A DNA stretch of 64,000 nucleotides from Dyadobacter sp. CY356 (lineage in GTDB: Bacteria > Bacteroidota > Bacteroidia > Cytophagales > Spirosomataceae), in NCBI RefSeq assembly GCF_021440195.1, contig NZ_JAJTSZ010000012.1, forward strand, positions 62,001 to 126,000, written 5' to 3'. Under the pieces are notes generated by a model. That model had not been told where the DNA came from, ran no database searches, and saw only the letters and a program-made list of their open reading frames with translations. Shown here one piece after another: positions 32,626-41,610 of this stretch. Within the stretch, counting starts at the first letter, position 1. Every line of letters starts with the position of its first letter. The position numbers and the translations under genes were made by a program.

Positions 32626-33378
32626 ATGAATACCCTCATTAATAAACAAGCAGAGTTCCAGAATTTAGGTCTGATCGATTATCAGGAGGCCTGGGATTAC
32701 CAGGAGAAACTTTTTGCAGAAACGCTTTCGATAAAAACACAAAACCGTTCACTTCCCGCTGACGAACAATTAATTACACCAAACCGTGTAATTTTCTGTG
32801 AACATCCGCATGTTTATACTTTGGGGAAAAGTGGCAAACTGGATCATTTGTTATTGAATGAAGAAGATCTGAGCCAAAAACAGGCGAAATTTTACAAAAT
32901 CAATCGTGGCGGAGACATTACTTATCATGGTCCGGGTCAGCTGGTTGGATACCCGATTCTTGATCTTGACAATTTTTTCACAGATATTCATAAATATATG
33001 CGGACGCTGGAAGAAGCGATCATTCTTACCCTGGCCGATTATGATATCAATGCGGGAAGGATCAGCGGATTAACAGGGGTATGGCTGGATTTTGTTGAAC
33101 AAAAAAATCCTAGAAAAATTTGTGCAATGGGTGTAAAAGCGAGCCGTTGGGTTACGATGCACGGTTTTGCCTTAAATGTAAACACGGATCTGGCCTTCTT
33201 TGGAAACATCGTTCCTTGCGGGATCGAAGACAAAGCCGTTACGTCGATTTCTCAGGAACTTGGTCACGAAGTCGACTTTGATGAAGTTTCGTCACGTCTG
33301 AAAAATCATTTAGGTAGTCTTTTTGAAATGAACTGGACAAATCCATATTATTCAAAAACAGATATTTTAGAAAATTAA
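32626..33378 (+). CDS. lipB: Octanoyl-[acyl-carrier-protein]-protein transferase (lipoate synthesis)
   Basis: LipB moves octanoate from ACP to the lipoyl domains of 2-oxoacid dehydrogenases and GcvH. It has 250 residues. The conserved RGGDITYHGPGQLVGYP is near residues 92-108. The catalytic Lys is K171 in GVKASRWVTMHGFALNV, and the acyl-thioester Cys is C198 in IVPCGIEDKAVTS. EHPHVYTLGKSG matches the N-terminal substrate loop. It starts a + strand run with the unknown 137-residue gene (15 bases later), a 3'-5' exonuclease and rnr. Confidence 0.95.
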   Translation: MNTLINKQAEFQNLGLIDYQEAWDYQEKLFAETLSIKTQNRSLPADEQLITPNRVIFCEHPHVYTLGKSGKLDHLLLNEEDLSQKQAKFYKINRGGDITYHGPGQLVGYPILDLDNFFTDIHKYMRTLEEAIILTLADYDINAGRISGLTGVWLDFVEQKNPRKICAMGVKASRWVTMHGFALNVNTDLAFFGNIVPCGIEDKAVTSISQELGHEVDFDEVSSRLKNHLGSLFEMNWTNPYYSKTDILEN

Positions 33379-33393
33379 GCATTTAGAAAAAGA

Positions 33394-33807
33394 ATGAAGA
33401 AGGATATTATATTTCATCCGGTGGAAGGTGTGAAAGTTGCTATTGTTCGTAAAATAAACGAATTAAATGAGGCCGAGTGGAATGTCATTGTGCTCAATAA
33501 AAATAATCAGCCGATCACCGGCGTTTTTGTGACTTCCAAAGGATATGGAAATACTGAGTCTGGTGAAAATGCAGGGATAAAAACTTCAACCTTACGTCAC
33601 TTTTTTCCGGAAATCAAGGCGCAGGATCATGTGGTTGTAGAACCGATCATGCCGGAAGTTTTTCACCTGAATAACGAGTTCTGGATCAGCTATTTCCTTG
33701 GAAATCAGATTTATGATAAAAAGTTTATATTCGTGCCGGACAGTATCGTGGAGGACAATATCATTGAAATCGAGCCGCTGGGACTGGAGGGCGTCCTGCA
33801 CGACTAG
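33394..33807 (+). CDS. Conserved protein of unknown function
   Basis: This 137-residue soluble protein is rich in strand-like segments: DIIFHPVEGVKVAIVRK, EWNVIVLNKNNQPITGVFVTSKGYG, TSTLRHFFPEI, HVVVEPIMPEVFHLNNEFWISYFLG and KKFIFVPDSIVEDN. I recognise it only as a protein seen repeatedly in Bacteroidota under uninformative or misleading names; I would not assign a function. It has no signal peptide or membrane segment. It is 15 bases after lipB and 20 bases before the exonuclease gene, so it is likely in one operon. Confidence 0.75.
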   Translation: MKKDIIFHPVEGVKVAIVRKINELNEAEWNVIVLNKNNQPITGVFVTSKGYGNTESGENAGIKTSTLRHFFPEIKAQDHVVVEPIMPEVFHLNNEFWISYFLGNQIYDKKFIFVPDSIVEDNIIEIEPLGLEGVLHD

Positions 33808-33827
33808 CGGATAATCAATAACACACT

Positions 33828-34562
33828 ATGACAGATGAATTTCGCCGCAAGGCAAAAAATTTCCTTCTTCTCGACATTGAAACCGTAGCAGGATATGCTT
33901 CGTATGACCAGCTTCCCGAGCGGCTGCAAAAGCTTTGGGACAAGAAAGCGACCACGTTGAGAAAAGGTGATGAGAGCGTGTCCAATGAAGAATATTTTTA
34001 TGACCGGAGTGCCATATATGCAGAATTCGGCAAGATCGTATGCATCGCTTTCGGTGCCTTTTATTGGGATGAAAATAATGAAATTGCCTTTAAAGTCCGC
34101 AGCTTCTCCGGCGACGACGAGGTTAAACTTTTGCTTGAATTTAAAGCATTAATAGAGAAATACCCGGCAGAGCAACTGATTCTTTGCGCTCATAACGGCA
34201 GAGAATTTGACTTCCCGTTTCTTTGTCGACGTATGCTGATCCTTGGCATTGAAATTCCAAAAGCATTGCAGATTGCGGGTAAAAAACCCTGGGAAATTCT
34301 GCATCAGGATACTATGGAACTATGGAAATTCGGTGATTATAAGAGTTACACCTCACTCGATTTGCTGGCTGCGGTTTTTGATATTCCTGGCAGCAAAAAT
34401 GAAATGAGCGGCGATCAGGTCACGCGCGTTTATTACGAGGAAAACAATCTCGAAAAAATTTGCCGATATTGCAGAGAAGACGTGGTTGTGCTGGCACAAT
34501 TATATCTAAGGATGCATTCCTTTCAGCCGGTAAGCACTGAAAATATTACAAGAGTGGAATAA
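33828..34562 (+). CDS. DnaQ/PolB-like 3'-5' exonuclease
   Basis: The protein has 244 residues. The three exonuclease motifs of the RNase H-like DEDD family are visible: LLLDIETVAG (Exo I, D-x-E), CAHNGREFDFPFLCRR (Exo II, N-x3-F-D) and KICRYCREDVVVLAQLY (Exo III, Y-C-x2-D), with the acidic residues in place. It resembles the predicted PolB-type proofreading exonucleases found as stand-alone genes in Bacteroidota. Whether it acts on DNA or RNA is not clear; rnr follows 60 bases later. Confidence 0.85.
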   Translation: MTDEFRRKAKNFLLLDIETVAGYASYDQLPERLQKLWDKKATTLRKGDESVSNEEYFYDRSAIYAEFGKIVCIAFGAFYWDENNEIAFKVRSFSGDDEVKLLLEFKALIEKYPAEQLILCAHNGREFDFPFLCRRMLILGIEIPKALQIAGKKPWEILHQDTMELWKFGDYKSYTSLDLLAAVFDIPGSKNEMSGDQVTRVYYEENNLEKICRYCREDVVVLAQLYLRMHSFQPVSTENITRVE

Positions 34563-34622
34563 ATCGATGTTTAATAAGATGATTATTCCACCTTCCTTAA
34601 ACAACAATTACTCATAAACTTC

Positions 34623-37010
34623 ATGAGAGAGAAAAAACCAAATAAAGAATTTAAAGAAAACAAAATAGTCAAAGCACCGCATGGCATTGTTTCCTATATC
34701 GATAGTTTGAAAGCAGATATTGCCGCTTTTTTCGATTTAAATAGTGAACATTCCTTTCGTCCTTTTGATGTACACGCGCATTTTGGCGTCGAAGACCGGA
34801 AGGTCCGTGCGCTTTTTAACGAGATTTTACACGAACTTCAGGAATCCGGCCAGATCCGTTCTAATGTGGACGGGACGTTTACAGCCGCTCCTAACAAACC
34901 ACAGGCCGATCCTGGCCTTATCGGCCGCGTCGATCGCGTAAACAAAGGTTTTGCTTTTGTGATCATTGAAGGTCGGCCGGATGATATATATGTGGAAACT
35001 GAATTGCTGAATGGCGCCTGGGATGGTGATATCGTGAAGGTTCAGATCCTTTCCAAATCAGGAAGAAGACAACAAACGAGCCGCGGAGATTCAGGAAAAA
35101 CCAGAGTGGAAGGCCGTGTTGTTGAAATCGTTGAAAGATCACAAAAAGAAATCGTCGGGATTATTGAAGTATGGCCGAAATATGCTGTGGTTCAGCCTGA
35201 TCATAAAAAATTATTTGACCCGATTTTCGTGGAACCGGAGCAGCTTCATGGTGCTTCGAATGGCGATAAGGTAATTATCAAAATGATTACCTGGCCAACA
35301 AGAACCCGGCAGCCGGAAGGTGAAGTTGTACATGTTTTAGGACAGGCAGGAGAAAACGATGTAGAAATGCACGCGATCCTGGCTGAATTTGGCCTGCCAT
35401 ATGAATTCCCGGAATCTGTTGAAAAAGAGGCTCAGAAAATTCCGGATACCATTTCAAAAGAGGAAATTTTAAAACGCCGCGATATGCGCGCGACTTTAAC
35501 TTTTACGATTGATCCGGTTGATGCAAAAGATTTTGATGATGCGCTTTCGGTGCGTTATCTGGACGAGGGAAATGTGGAAGTTGGCGTTCATATCGCTGAT
35601 GTATCGCATTATGTGCGCCCGGGAACGGAGCTGGAAAAAGAAGCATTCCGTCGCGCTACTTCGGTATATCTGGTAGATCGTACCGTGCCGATGCTTCCTG
35701 AAAAGTTGTCGAATAATCTGTGTTCACTTCGCCCAAATGAAGACCGTTTGGCATTTTCAGCTATTTTTGAATTAAATCCGAAAGGGAAAATTTTAAAAGA
35801 ATGGTTTGGAAGAACAGTTATCCATTCCGAACGACGCTATTCTTATGAAGAAGCGCAGCAGGTTTTGGATACCAACGAAGGGGATTATCCAAATGAATTG
35901 ACGTTGCTGAACAGTATCGCCAAAATTCTTCGGAAAGAACGTTTTAAAAACGGCGCGATCAATTTCGAAACTGCCGAAGTACGTTTTCGTCTGGATGAAA
36001 ATGGGAAACCGCTTGGTGTTTATCAAAAAGAACGTCACGATTCGCATAAGCTGATTGAAGAGTTTATGCTTCTGGCGAATAAACGGGTTGCTGAATTTGT
36101 CTATTCTCTTTCCAAAGGGCCGGATAAAAATACGATGATCTATCGTATACACGAAGCACCCGATGCAGATCGTTTGAAAACATTTGCTGCATTTGTTGCC
36201 AAACTTGGGCATGAACTGGAAGTGGACGATGAGAAAATGATCGCGAAGTCCATGAACAGTATGTTGCAGGACGTGGCAGGAAAACCGGAACAAAACCTAA
36301 TCGAATCTTTGGCCGTGAGAACGATGGCGAAAGCGCGATATAGCGTTGAAGATCTCGGTCACTTTGGGCTTGCATTCAAAAGATATACACACTTTACTTC
36401 ACCAATCCGCCGGTATCCTGATGTGATGGCGCATCGCCTATTACAGCATTACTTAAACGGGGGCGAAAATGTAAATGACGATCCGTATGAAGAAGCCTGC
36501 AAACATTCGTCTGAACGTGAGAGACTTGCCTCTGATGCGGAACGTGCTTCAATAAAATACAAGCAGGTAGAATTCATGAGCACGATGGACAAAGATCGTG
36601 TTTTTGATGGTATCATTACCGGCGTAACCGAGTTCGGGATTTTTGTTGAAATAACAGAAACGGCTTCTGAAGGTTTGGTAAGAATGACGGATTTAGGTGA
36701 TGATTATTACGACTATGACAAGGAAAATTACCGCCTGATCGGACAGTCGACAAAAAAGATTTACACCTTCGGAGACGCTGTCAAAGTGCAGGTAAAAGAT
36801 ACAAATCTTGCGCGCAGAAGTATGGATCTGTATCTGGCCGGTCACACAACATCATCCAGCCGTTCCCGAAATGGTGGTGGATTTGACGAAAAAAGCGGGC
36901 GAAGTTCCCGTGGATCTTCTTCAAGAGATTCCGGGAAACCATCTTCTTCGAGAAGAAGCAAGCCCTCAACGGCTGCGCCAAAAGATAAACAGCGGAGAAA
37001 AAGGAGATAG
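34623..37010 (+). CDS. rnr: Ribonuclease R
   Basis: This 795-residue RNB-family 3'-5' exoribonuclease degrades structured RNA. The N-terminal helix-turn-helix-like region (about 35-95) is followed by two cold-shock domains. The RNB catalytic centre has TIDPVDAKDFDDAL (Asp cluster about 297-306), GVHIADVSHYVRPG, and the conserved LRPNEDRLAFS. HFGLAFKRYTHFTSPIRRYPD is near 580-600, and the S1 domain (about 645-730) contains GIITGVTEFGIFVEI. The C-terminal tail is low-complexity and rich in Ser, Arg and Lys, as in many RNase R proteins. Its stop directly abuts the stop of the small gene on the other strand. Confidence 0.95.
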   Translation: MREKKPNKEFKENKIVKAPHGIVSYIDSLKADIAAFFDLNSEHSFRPFDVHAHFGVEDRKVRALFNEILHELQESGQIRSNVDGTFTAAPNKPQADPGLIGRVDRVNKGFAFVIIEGRPDDIYVETELLNGAWDGDIVKVQILSKSGRRQQTSRGDSGKTRVEGRVVEIVERSQKEIVGIIEVWPKYAVVQPDHKKLFDPIFVEPEQLHGASNGDKVIIKMITWPTRTRQPEGEVVHVLGQAGENDVEMHAILAEFGLPYEFPESVEKEAQKIPDTISKEEILKRRDMRATLTFTIDPVDAKDFDDALSVRYLDEGNVEVGVHIADVSHYVRPGTELEKEAFRRATSVYLVDRTVPMLPEKLSNNLCSLRPNEDRLAFSAIFELNPKGKILKEWFGRTVIHSERRYSYEEAQQVLDTNEGDYPNELTLLNSIAKILRKERFKNGAINFETAEVRFRLDENGKPLGVYQKERHDSHKLIEEFMLLANKRVAEFVYSLSKGPDKNTMIYRIHEAPDADRLKTFAAFVAKLGHELEVDDEKMIAKSMNSMLQDVAGKPEQNLIESLAVRTMAKARYSVEDLGHFGLAFKRYTHFTSPIRRYPDVMAHRLLQHYLNGGENVNDDPYEEACKHSSERERLASDAERASIKYKQVEFMSTMDKDRVFDGIITGVTEFGIFVEITETASEGLVRMTDLGDDYYDYDKENYRLIGQSTKKIYTFGDAVKVQVKDTNLARRSMDLYLAGHTTSSSRSRNGGGFDEKSGRSSRGSSSRDSGKPSSSRRSKPSTAAPKDKQRRKRR

Positions 37011-37235
37011 TCAGGCGGGCGTTTTTTCTTTCACCGTTTGGTGCAGGGCTTTTACCCTTTCTGATAAATTTAATACTCCATCCAATAAAAGTTGGTTAAG
37101 AATTTCAGGTGAAAAACCACTTGTATTTTTAGCCAACTCTTTCCAAAACTCCGCCTTTTCTTCTTCGGTTTCTAAAGTAGAAAAACGATTGAAAGCTTCC
37201 TGTAATAATTCCGGCACTTGTGGTTCTTGCTTCAT
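37011..37235 (-). CDS. Small protein of unknown function
   Basis: From the Met at 37235 (MKQEPQVPELLQEAFN) it has 74 residues; the frame extends to 37274. It is helical, acidic in the first half and amphipathic: FSTLETEEEKAEFWKELAKN, then FSPEILNQLLLDGVLNLSERVKALHQ. I do not recognise a family. Its TGA occupies the three bases right after the rnr stop, so the two genes are exactly tail to tail with no terminator between. Coding is judged likely from the protein-like composition, but not certain. Confidence 0.5.
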   Translation of the reverse strand: MKQEPQVPELLQEAFNRFSTLETEEEKAEFWKELAKNTSGFSPEILNQLLLDGVLNLSERVKALHQTVKEKTPA

Positions 37236-37257
37236 AATCACTATTGTATTTTGACAA

Positions 37258-37415
37258 GCGCCCGGTAAGGGCATCCTGTTTATAGCCCGAAGTATCTCGG
37301 CATCAATATAACTCCTTTTGGAGTTTCCTTGAAATATACTAAGGCTCCGATGGAGCCAGGGAATTACCGATTAACGAGCTCTCTATAAACAGGAGGCTCT
37401 ATTGAGCCGGTCAAG
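37258..37415. repeat. REP-like hairpin cluster (family A), third locus
   Basis: It contains the same four-hairpin set as at 31 kb in another order: GCCC...GGGC followed by ATCCTGTTTATAG, AACTCC-TTTT-GGAGTT followed by TCCTTG, GGCTCC-GAT-GGAGCC followed by CAGGG, and CTATAAACAGGA before GGCTC-TATT-GAGCC. Stems differ from other copies yet pair. It lies between the small minus-strand gene and the DUF1080 gene. Confidence 0.75.
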
Positions 37416-37489
37416 ATCAATCTTAATTGCTGACAATTTCCAGTAGGAAAGTTAGTTCATTACCTTTTCGAAACAAACAATATTCGATT

Positions 37490-38383
37490 ATGCCCAAATT
37501 CTGCAAATTTCTATCTCTTTTCCTCATACTTTCCTACACCACCTTTGCCCAAAATAACCCTGACAAAGAAGAGTGGCAATCCTTATTTAATGGAAAGGAT
37601 CTGAAAAACTGGGATATTAAAATAGCAGGGCATAAGGTTAACGACAATTATAAAAACACCTTCATCGTCGAGGACGGTATGATCCGGGTGAATTATAAAG
37701 AATACAAAACTTTCAGCACAGAATATGGGCACATCTATTACAACAAACCATATTCTCATTACCGACTGCGTTTAAAGTATCGTTTTACAGGAAATCAGGT
37801 TCCGGGCGGGGCTTCCTGGAATGTTCGCAACAGCGGAATTATGCTTCATTCACAATCTGCTGCCAGTTTAGGGCTTGATCAGGATTTTCCGGTTTCTTTG
37901 GAAATGCAATATTTAGGAGGATTAAATGCCGGCGAACGTACGACAGGAAATCTTTGTACGCCGGGCACCATCGTTGAGGTTAATGGGAAAATTGACCAGG
38001 CACATTGTATTAATTCCACTTCAAAAACTTATGATGGTGATCAATGGGTTTCTGCCGAGGCTATTGTTCTGGGCGATTCTATTGTTCATCATATCATCAA
38101 CGGTGATGTTGTTTTCACATTTACCAAACCTAAAATCGGCGGTGGATATGTAGGTAAAGATCACGATTTCAAAGCCGGACATTTCAGCAATGCCGAAGAA
38201 TGGATCAAAAAAGATGGGACGCCATTAACGAGCGGTTATATTGCCTTACAGGCTGAAAGTCACCCGATTGATTTTAAAGATATCGAAATCCTGAATCTGC
38301 AAGGCTGTATGGATCCCAAAGCTTCCAACTACAAATCATACTACCAATCGGCTGATAATAAAAGCTGTAAATACAAGAAATAG
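37490..38383 (+). CDS. Exported DUF1080 (3-keto-disaccharide hydrolase-like) protein
   Basis: With ATG 37490 the protein has 297 residues and a signal peptide (MPKFCKFLSLFLILSYTTFAQ). DUF1080 is a beta-sandwich (jelly roll): WQSLFNGKDLKNWDIKIAG at the start, then HYRLRLKYRFTG, NSGIMLHSQ, and GYIALQAESHPIDFKDIEIL at the end. These are the usual family landmarks. Several members act on 3-keto-glycosides in the periplasm (family knowledge, recent). A C-terminal extension, GCMDPKASNYKSYYQSADNKSCKY, resembles a short Cys-containing calcium-binding-like tail (residues 275-297). The frame extends upstream to 37427 without a signal peptide, so the later start is preferred. Confidence 0.85.
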   Translation: MPKFCKFLSLFLILSYTTFAQNNPDKEEWQSLFNGKDLKNWDIKIAGHKVNDNYKNTFIVEDGMIRVNYKEYKTFSTEYGHIYYNKPYSHYRLRLKYRFTGNQVPGGASWNVRNSGIMLHSQSAASLGLDQDFPVSLEMQYLGGLNAGERTTGNLCTPGTIVEVNGKIDQAHCINSTSKTYDGDQWVSAEAIVLGDSIVHHIINGDVVFTFTKPKIGGGYVGKDHDFKAGHFSNAEEWIKKDGTPLTSGYIALQAESHPIDFKDIEILNLQGCMDPKASNYKSYYQSADNKSCKYKK

Positions 38384-38415
38384 TCGCCTGCCGTAATAAC
38401 TCCGTTTAGTTTTTA

Positions 38416-38423
38416 TATTTTTG
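38416..38423 (+). promoter_or_regulatory. -7 promoter element before gldG
   Basis: TATTTTTG is an exact match to the Bacteroidota -7 consensus TAnnTTTG and lies 25 bases before the gldG ATG. A clear -33 element is not seen. It suggests that gldG has its own promoter and is not dependent on the DUF1080 gene. Confidence 0.45.
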
Positions 38424-38447
38424 CTGAAAATCGGGCGTTACTGCTTC

Positions 38448-40100
38448 ATGAAAAAAACAATTTTCAGATTCTTATTTTTATTGATCATCCTGGCCGGACT
38501 CAACTGGCTGGCTTCTCTGTTCTTTTTCCGCTGGGATTTGACAGAAGATAAGCGATATACCATTTCTGACGCAACCAAGCAGTTATTAAGCAATCTGGAC
38601 AAAGACGTAATCGTGAACGTCTACCTTTCCGGTGATTTTCCTCCTGGTTTTGAACGTCTGGAAAGTGCTACCCGCGAAACACTTGAAGAATTTAAAACTT
38701 ATTCCAACGGACATTTATCATTTCAATTCTCGGATCCTTCTGACGCAGCGACCGAAGACGAACGGAAAAAACAATATCAAAATCTGGTTGATCGCGGATT
38801 AACGCCGACAAATCTTTTTGCCAACGAAGATGGAAAACGTACGGAAAAACTGATTTTTCCTGGAGCCATCGTTCAGGCTGACACGCTTGCGATTCCAGTT
38901 CAGCTTTTGAAAGGAAATAAAAGCAGCTCTCCGGAAGAGCAGCTAAATCAATCTTACGAAAACGTAGAATTCCAATTGGCTTCCGCGATTCGCGTGCTTG
39001 ATAATCCTGCGAAAAAGAAAGTTGGTCTACTTGTAAATCATACCCAAAAACTCCCCCCGGCGAGGCTCAGCGATCTGATCGCCACCATGCAGCAAAGTTA
39101 TGATGTATTTATGGTCGTAAACGATCCGGAAACTTACGAAGGACTGGATGCTTTGATGGTTTTAAAACCGGATGTTCCGTTTTCTGAGGAAGAAAAATAT
39201 AAACTGGATCAATACGTGATCGGAGGAGGAAAGGCACTTTTTTTCGTTGACGGAGCGAAAGTGGATAGTGTAAGTCTGGAAGGAAATTATGTGCAACCAC
39301 TTGATTTAAATTTGAACGATCTCTTTTTCAAATGGGGAGTACGGATCAATAATAATCTTGTAAAGGACTTAAACAGTGCAACAATTCCAATGAATGTTGG
39401 AAATATGGGCGATAAACCCGAGATCAAAGCGGTTCCATGGCGGTTTTTTCCTCTACTGAATAATTTTGGCCCAAGTCCGATTACCAGAAATACGGATGCC
39501 GTTTATTCCCGGTTTTTAAGTTCTCTGGATACGGTAGGAGGCGCACCAGGAATTCATAAAACTCCGCTTTTGATGACTTCGCCGTATACAAATCTTGTTA
39601 ATACGCCTGCTTTGGTTGGCTATAACGAAGCACGTCAGCAACCTGATCCTTCTGAATATAAAGGTGGAGTAAAACTCGCAGCAGTGCTTTTGGAAGGTTC
39701 TTTCAATTCACTTTTTGAAAACAGGATCTTGCCAAACGATCCGCGTTCCAAAACTTTCAAGTCAACAGGGAAGGGGAAAATTATTATTTGTGCGGACGGC
39801 GATGTTGTTGTGAATGACTTTGATTACCGCAGAAATACGCCGCTTCCACTAGGTTACGACCGCGCTTCAACCAATATTTTTGGCAATAAAGATTTCGTTA
39901 TGCACGCGCTGGATTATATGACAGACGAAAACGGGATCATCAATTCACGGAGTAAACAGATCAGTATCCGGGCTCTGGACAAGATTGCTGTGCATAAAGA
40001 CAAGAAATTCTGGCAGGTACTGAACCTGCTTTTGCCATTGCTTTTGCTTGGTATTTTTGGAGCAATCCGCTACTATATCCGCAAGCGTAAATTTGCCTGA
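38448..40100 (+). CDS. gldG: Gliding motility ABC-type protein GldG
   Basis: GldG is a membrane component of the GldAFG ABC-type system needed for gliding in some Bacteroidota. ATG 38448 (MKKTIFRFLFLLIILAG) gives 550 residues. There is an N-terminal membrane segment (about 5-28), then DLTEDKRYTISDATKQLL, typical of GldG/ABC-type uncharacterised transport proteins. A large periplasmic region holds VNVYLSGDFPPGFERL, LLVNHTQKLPPARL and GKALFFVDGAKVDS, and a C-terminal membrane helix (LLLPLLLLGIFGAIRYYI) ends in a basic tail. gldF, its usual upstream partner, is not in the window; the upstream gene is DUF1080. Confidence 0.9.
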   Translation: MKKTIFRFLFLLIILAGLNWLASLFFFRWDLTEDKRYTISDATKQLLSNLDKDVIVNVYLSGDFPPGFERLESATRETLEEFKTYSNGHLSFQFSDPSDAATEDERKKQYQNLVDRGLTPTNLFANEDGKRTEKLIFPGAIVQADTLAIPVQLLKGNKSSSPEEQLNQSYENVEFQLASAIRVLDNPAKKKVGLLVNHTQKLPPARLSDLIATMQQSYDVFMVVNDPETYEGLDALMVLKPDVPFSEEEKYKLDQYVIGGGKALFFVDGAKVDSVSLEGNYVQPLDLNLNDLFFKWGVRINNNLVKDLNSATIPMNVGNMGDKPEIKAVPWRFFPLLNNFGPSPITRNTDAVYSRFLSSLDTVGGAPGIHKTPLLMTSPYTNLVNTPALVGYNEARQQPDPSEYKGGVKLAAVLLEGSFNSLFENRILPNDPRSKTFKSTGKGKIIICADGDVVVNDFDYRRNTPLPLGYDRASTNIFGNKDFVMHALDYMTDENGIINSRSKQISIRALDKIAVHKDKKFWQVLNLLLPLLLLGIFGAIRYYIRKRKFA

Positions 40101-40130
40101 TAATAAGTCGGCAGAGTACGTTTTTTTTCT

Positions 40131-40138
40131 TACTTTTG
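40131..40138 (+). promoter_or_regulatory. -7 promoter element before dnaN
   Basis: TACTTTTG matches the Bacteroidota -7 consensus TAnnTTTG exactly, 73 bases before the dnaN ATG. No convincing -33 TTG lies at the usual spacing. Confidence 0.45.
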
Positions 40139-40211
40139 TTCCCTACCAGACAGATTTCCGGACCTGCCTGGATTTTTTATATTTTTTAATTAACTACTTC
40201 CGTCACGAATT

Positions 40212-41336
40212 ATGAAGTTTGTCGTTTCGTCATCGGTACTGCTCAAGCAACTGTCTGCAATTAATGGTGTCGTTTCAACGAACCCTATCGTACCTATATT
40301 AGAAAATTTTCTACTTTCCCTTGAAGGTAATCGCCTGACTGTTACTGCATCTGATTTGCAGACAGTTATGATTACTGAAATTGAAGTGGAATCCACAGAA
40401 AAAGGCGCTATCGCTGTTCCTGCAAAACTTTTGCTGGATACATTGCGCGGTCTTCCTGAGCAACCTATAACGCTTCAGGTAAATAGCGAGACTTTCGGAA
40501 CAGAAATTATTTCGGATAATGGACGATATAAATTGTCTGGAGAAAACCCGATCGATTTCCCAAAAACGCCTTCTGTAAACCGCGGACAATCGGTTGATCT
40601 GTCTTCTTCCGCCTTGGGAGCTGCAATCGCCAACACATTGTTTGCAACCAGCACAGACGATCTTCGTCCTGCTATGACAGGGGTTTTTGTTCAGATGGGT
40701 GTTGAAAATGCAACATTTGTAGCCACTGATGGCCACCGTTTGGTGCGCTATCGCCGTTCTGATATCAAATCGGATGTTGATACTTCGATGATCATTCAGC
40801 GTAAGGCTTTGAATTTGCTTAAATCTTGTCTGCCTTCTGACGATGTTCCTGTAAAAGCTGAATTTACTGCCTCAAACGCATTTTTCAGTTTTGGAAACAT
40901 CCGTATGATCTGTCGTTTGATCGATGAGCGTTTCCCGGATTATGAAAACGCGATTCCAACAAACAATCCAAATACATTGACAATTGGCCGGATGGAAATT
41001 CTGAGCTCGTTACGTCGTATCTCCATTTATTCAAACCGTACTACACACCAGGTTCGTTTAAAAATGTCTTTGAATGATCTTGTAATTTCTGCGGAAGATC
41101 TTGATTATTCAAACGAAGCGAACGAACGTTTGATGTGCGAGTACAACGGCGATGCTATGGAAATTGGTTTCAACGCTAAGTTCCTGATTGAAGTTCTTGG
41201 AAACTTATCCAGCAAAACCATCACATTTGAACTTTCTGCGCCTAACCGTGCCGGTTTAATTATTCCGGTAGATCAGGAAGAAAATGAAGATATTCTTATG
41301 CTGGTAATGCCGGTCATGTTGAATACTTACGTCTAG
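40212..41336 (+). CDS. dnaN: DNA polymerase III beta subunit (sliding clamp)
   Basis: The beta clamp tethers DNA polymerase III and other DNA-handling proteins to the template. It has 374 residues, the normal size for three clamp domains. Motifs: SSVLLKQLSAINGVVSTNPIVPILEN at the N-terminus, ATDGHRLVRYRR in the middle domain, NLLKSCLPSDD, and the C-terminal LVMPVMLNTYV with the conserved end that forms part of the protein-binding cleft. It follows gldG by 111 bases with its own promoter element and is followed by a terminator. No oriC-like DnaA boxes were noticed nearby. Confidence 0.97.
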   Translation: MKFVVSSSVLLKQLSAINGVVSTNPIVPILENFLLSLEGNRLTVTASDLQTVMITEIEVESTEKGAIAVPAKLLLDTLRGLPEQPITLQVNSETFGTEIISDNGRYKLSGENPIDFPKTPSVNRGQSVDLSSSALGAAIANTLFATSTDDLRPAMTGVFVQMGVENATFVATDGHRLVRYRRSDIKSDVDTSMIIQRKALNLLKSCLPSDDVPVKAEFTASNAFFSFGNIRMICRLIDERFPDYENAIPTNNPNTLTIGRMEILSSLRRISIYSNRTTHQVRLKMSLNDLVISAEDLDYSNEANERLMCEYNGDAMEIGFNAKFLIEVLGNLSSKTITFELSAPNRAGLIIPVDQEENEDILMLVMPVMLNTYV

Positions 41337-41392
41337 AAGTTACATCAATCGAAATTGAGGTATTCAATTATCTTAATTTTTGTTAAAATATC

Positions 41393-41430
41393 AAAAAATG
41401 CCAGTAGGAAATTCCTGCTGGCATTTTTTA
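41393..41430 (+). terminator. Intrinsic terminator after dnaN
   Basis: AAAAAATGCCAGTAGGA pairs with TCCTGCTGGCATTTTTT (one T-G wobble), a strong hairpin with a T-run, 57 bases after the dnaN stop. Confidence 0.85.
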
Positions 41431-41483
41431 TTTATCTGTAAGTCAGAAACTTAAACTTCATAAATTAAATTTTTATACCAAAG

Positions 41484-41555
41484 TACGAAAATAGTCGTAA
41501 TAGACATTTGCAAATACGAATCTTTTCGTACAACTTTGCTACGAACTAAATCGTA
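41484..41555. promoter_or_regulatory. Three TACGA-N6-TCGTA operators before blaI
   Basis: Three 16-bp inverted repeats of identical design lie before blaI: 41484-41499 TACGAAAATAGTCGTA, 41515-41530 TACGAATCTTTTCGTA and 41540-41555 TACGAACTAAATCGTA. The arms are perfectly conserved while the six central bases vary, as expected of binding sites for a dimeric repressor. BlaI/MecI-type repressors bind inverted TACA/TGTA-like repeats (family knowledge), so BlaI autoregulation is the simplest reading. TTTG (41506-41509) and TACAACTTTG (41529-41538) look like a promoter that the middle operator would cover. Confidence 0.75.
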
Positions 41556-41610
41556 CATAGTCAATTCAGGCGATTGAATTGAAAATCAAGTTACTAAAAT
41601 TTTATTAGCC

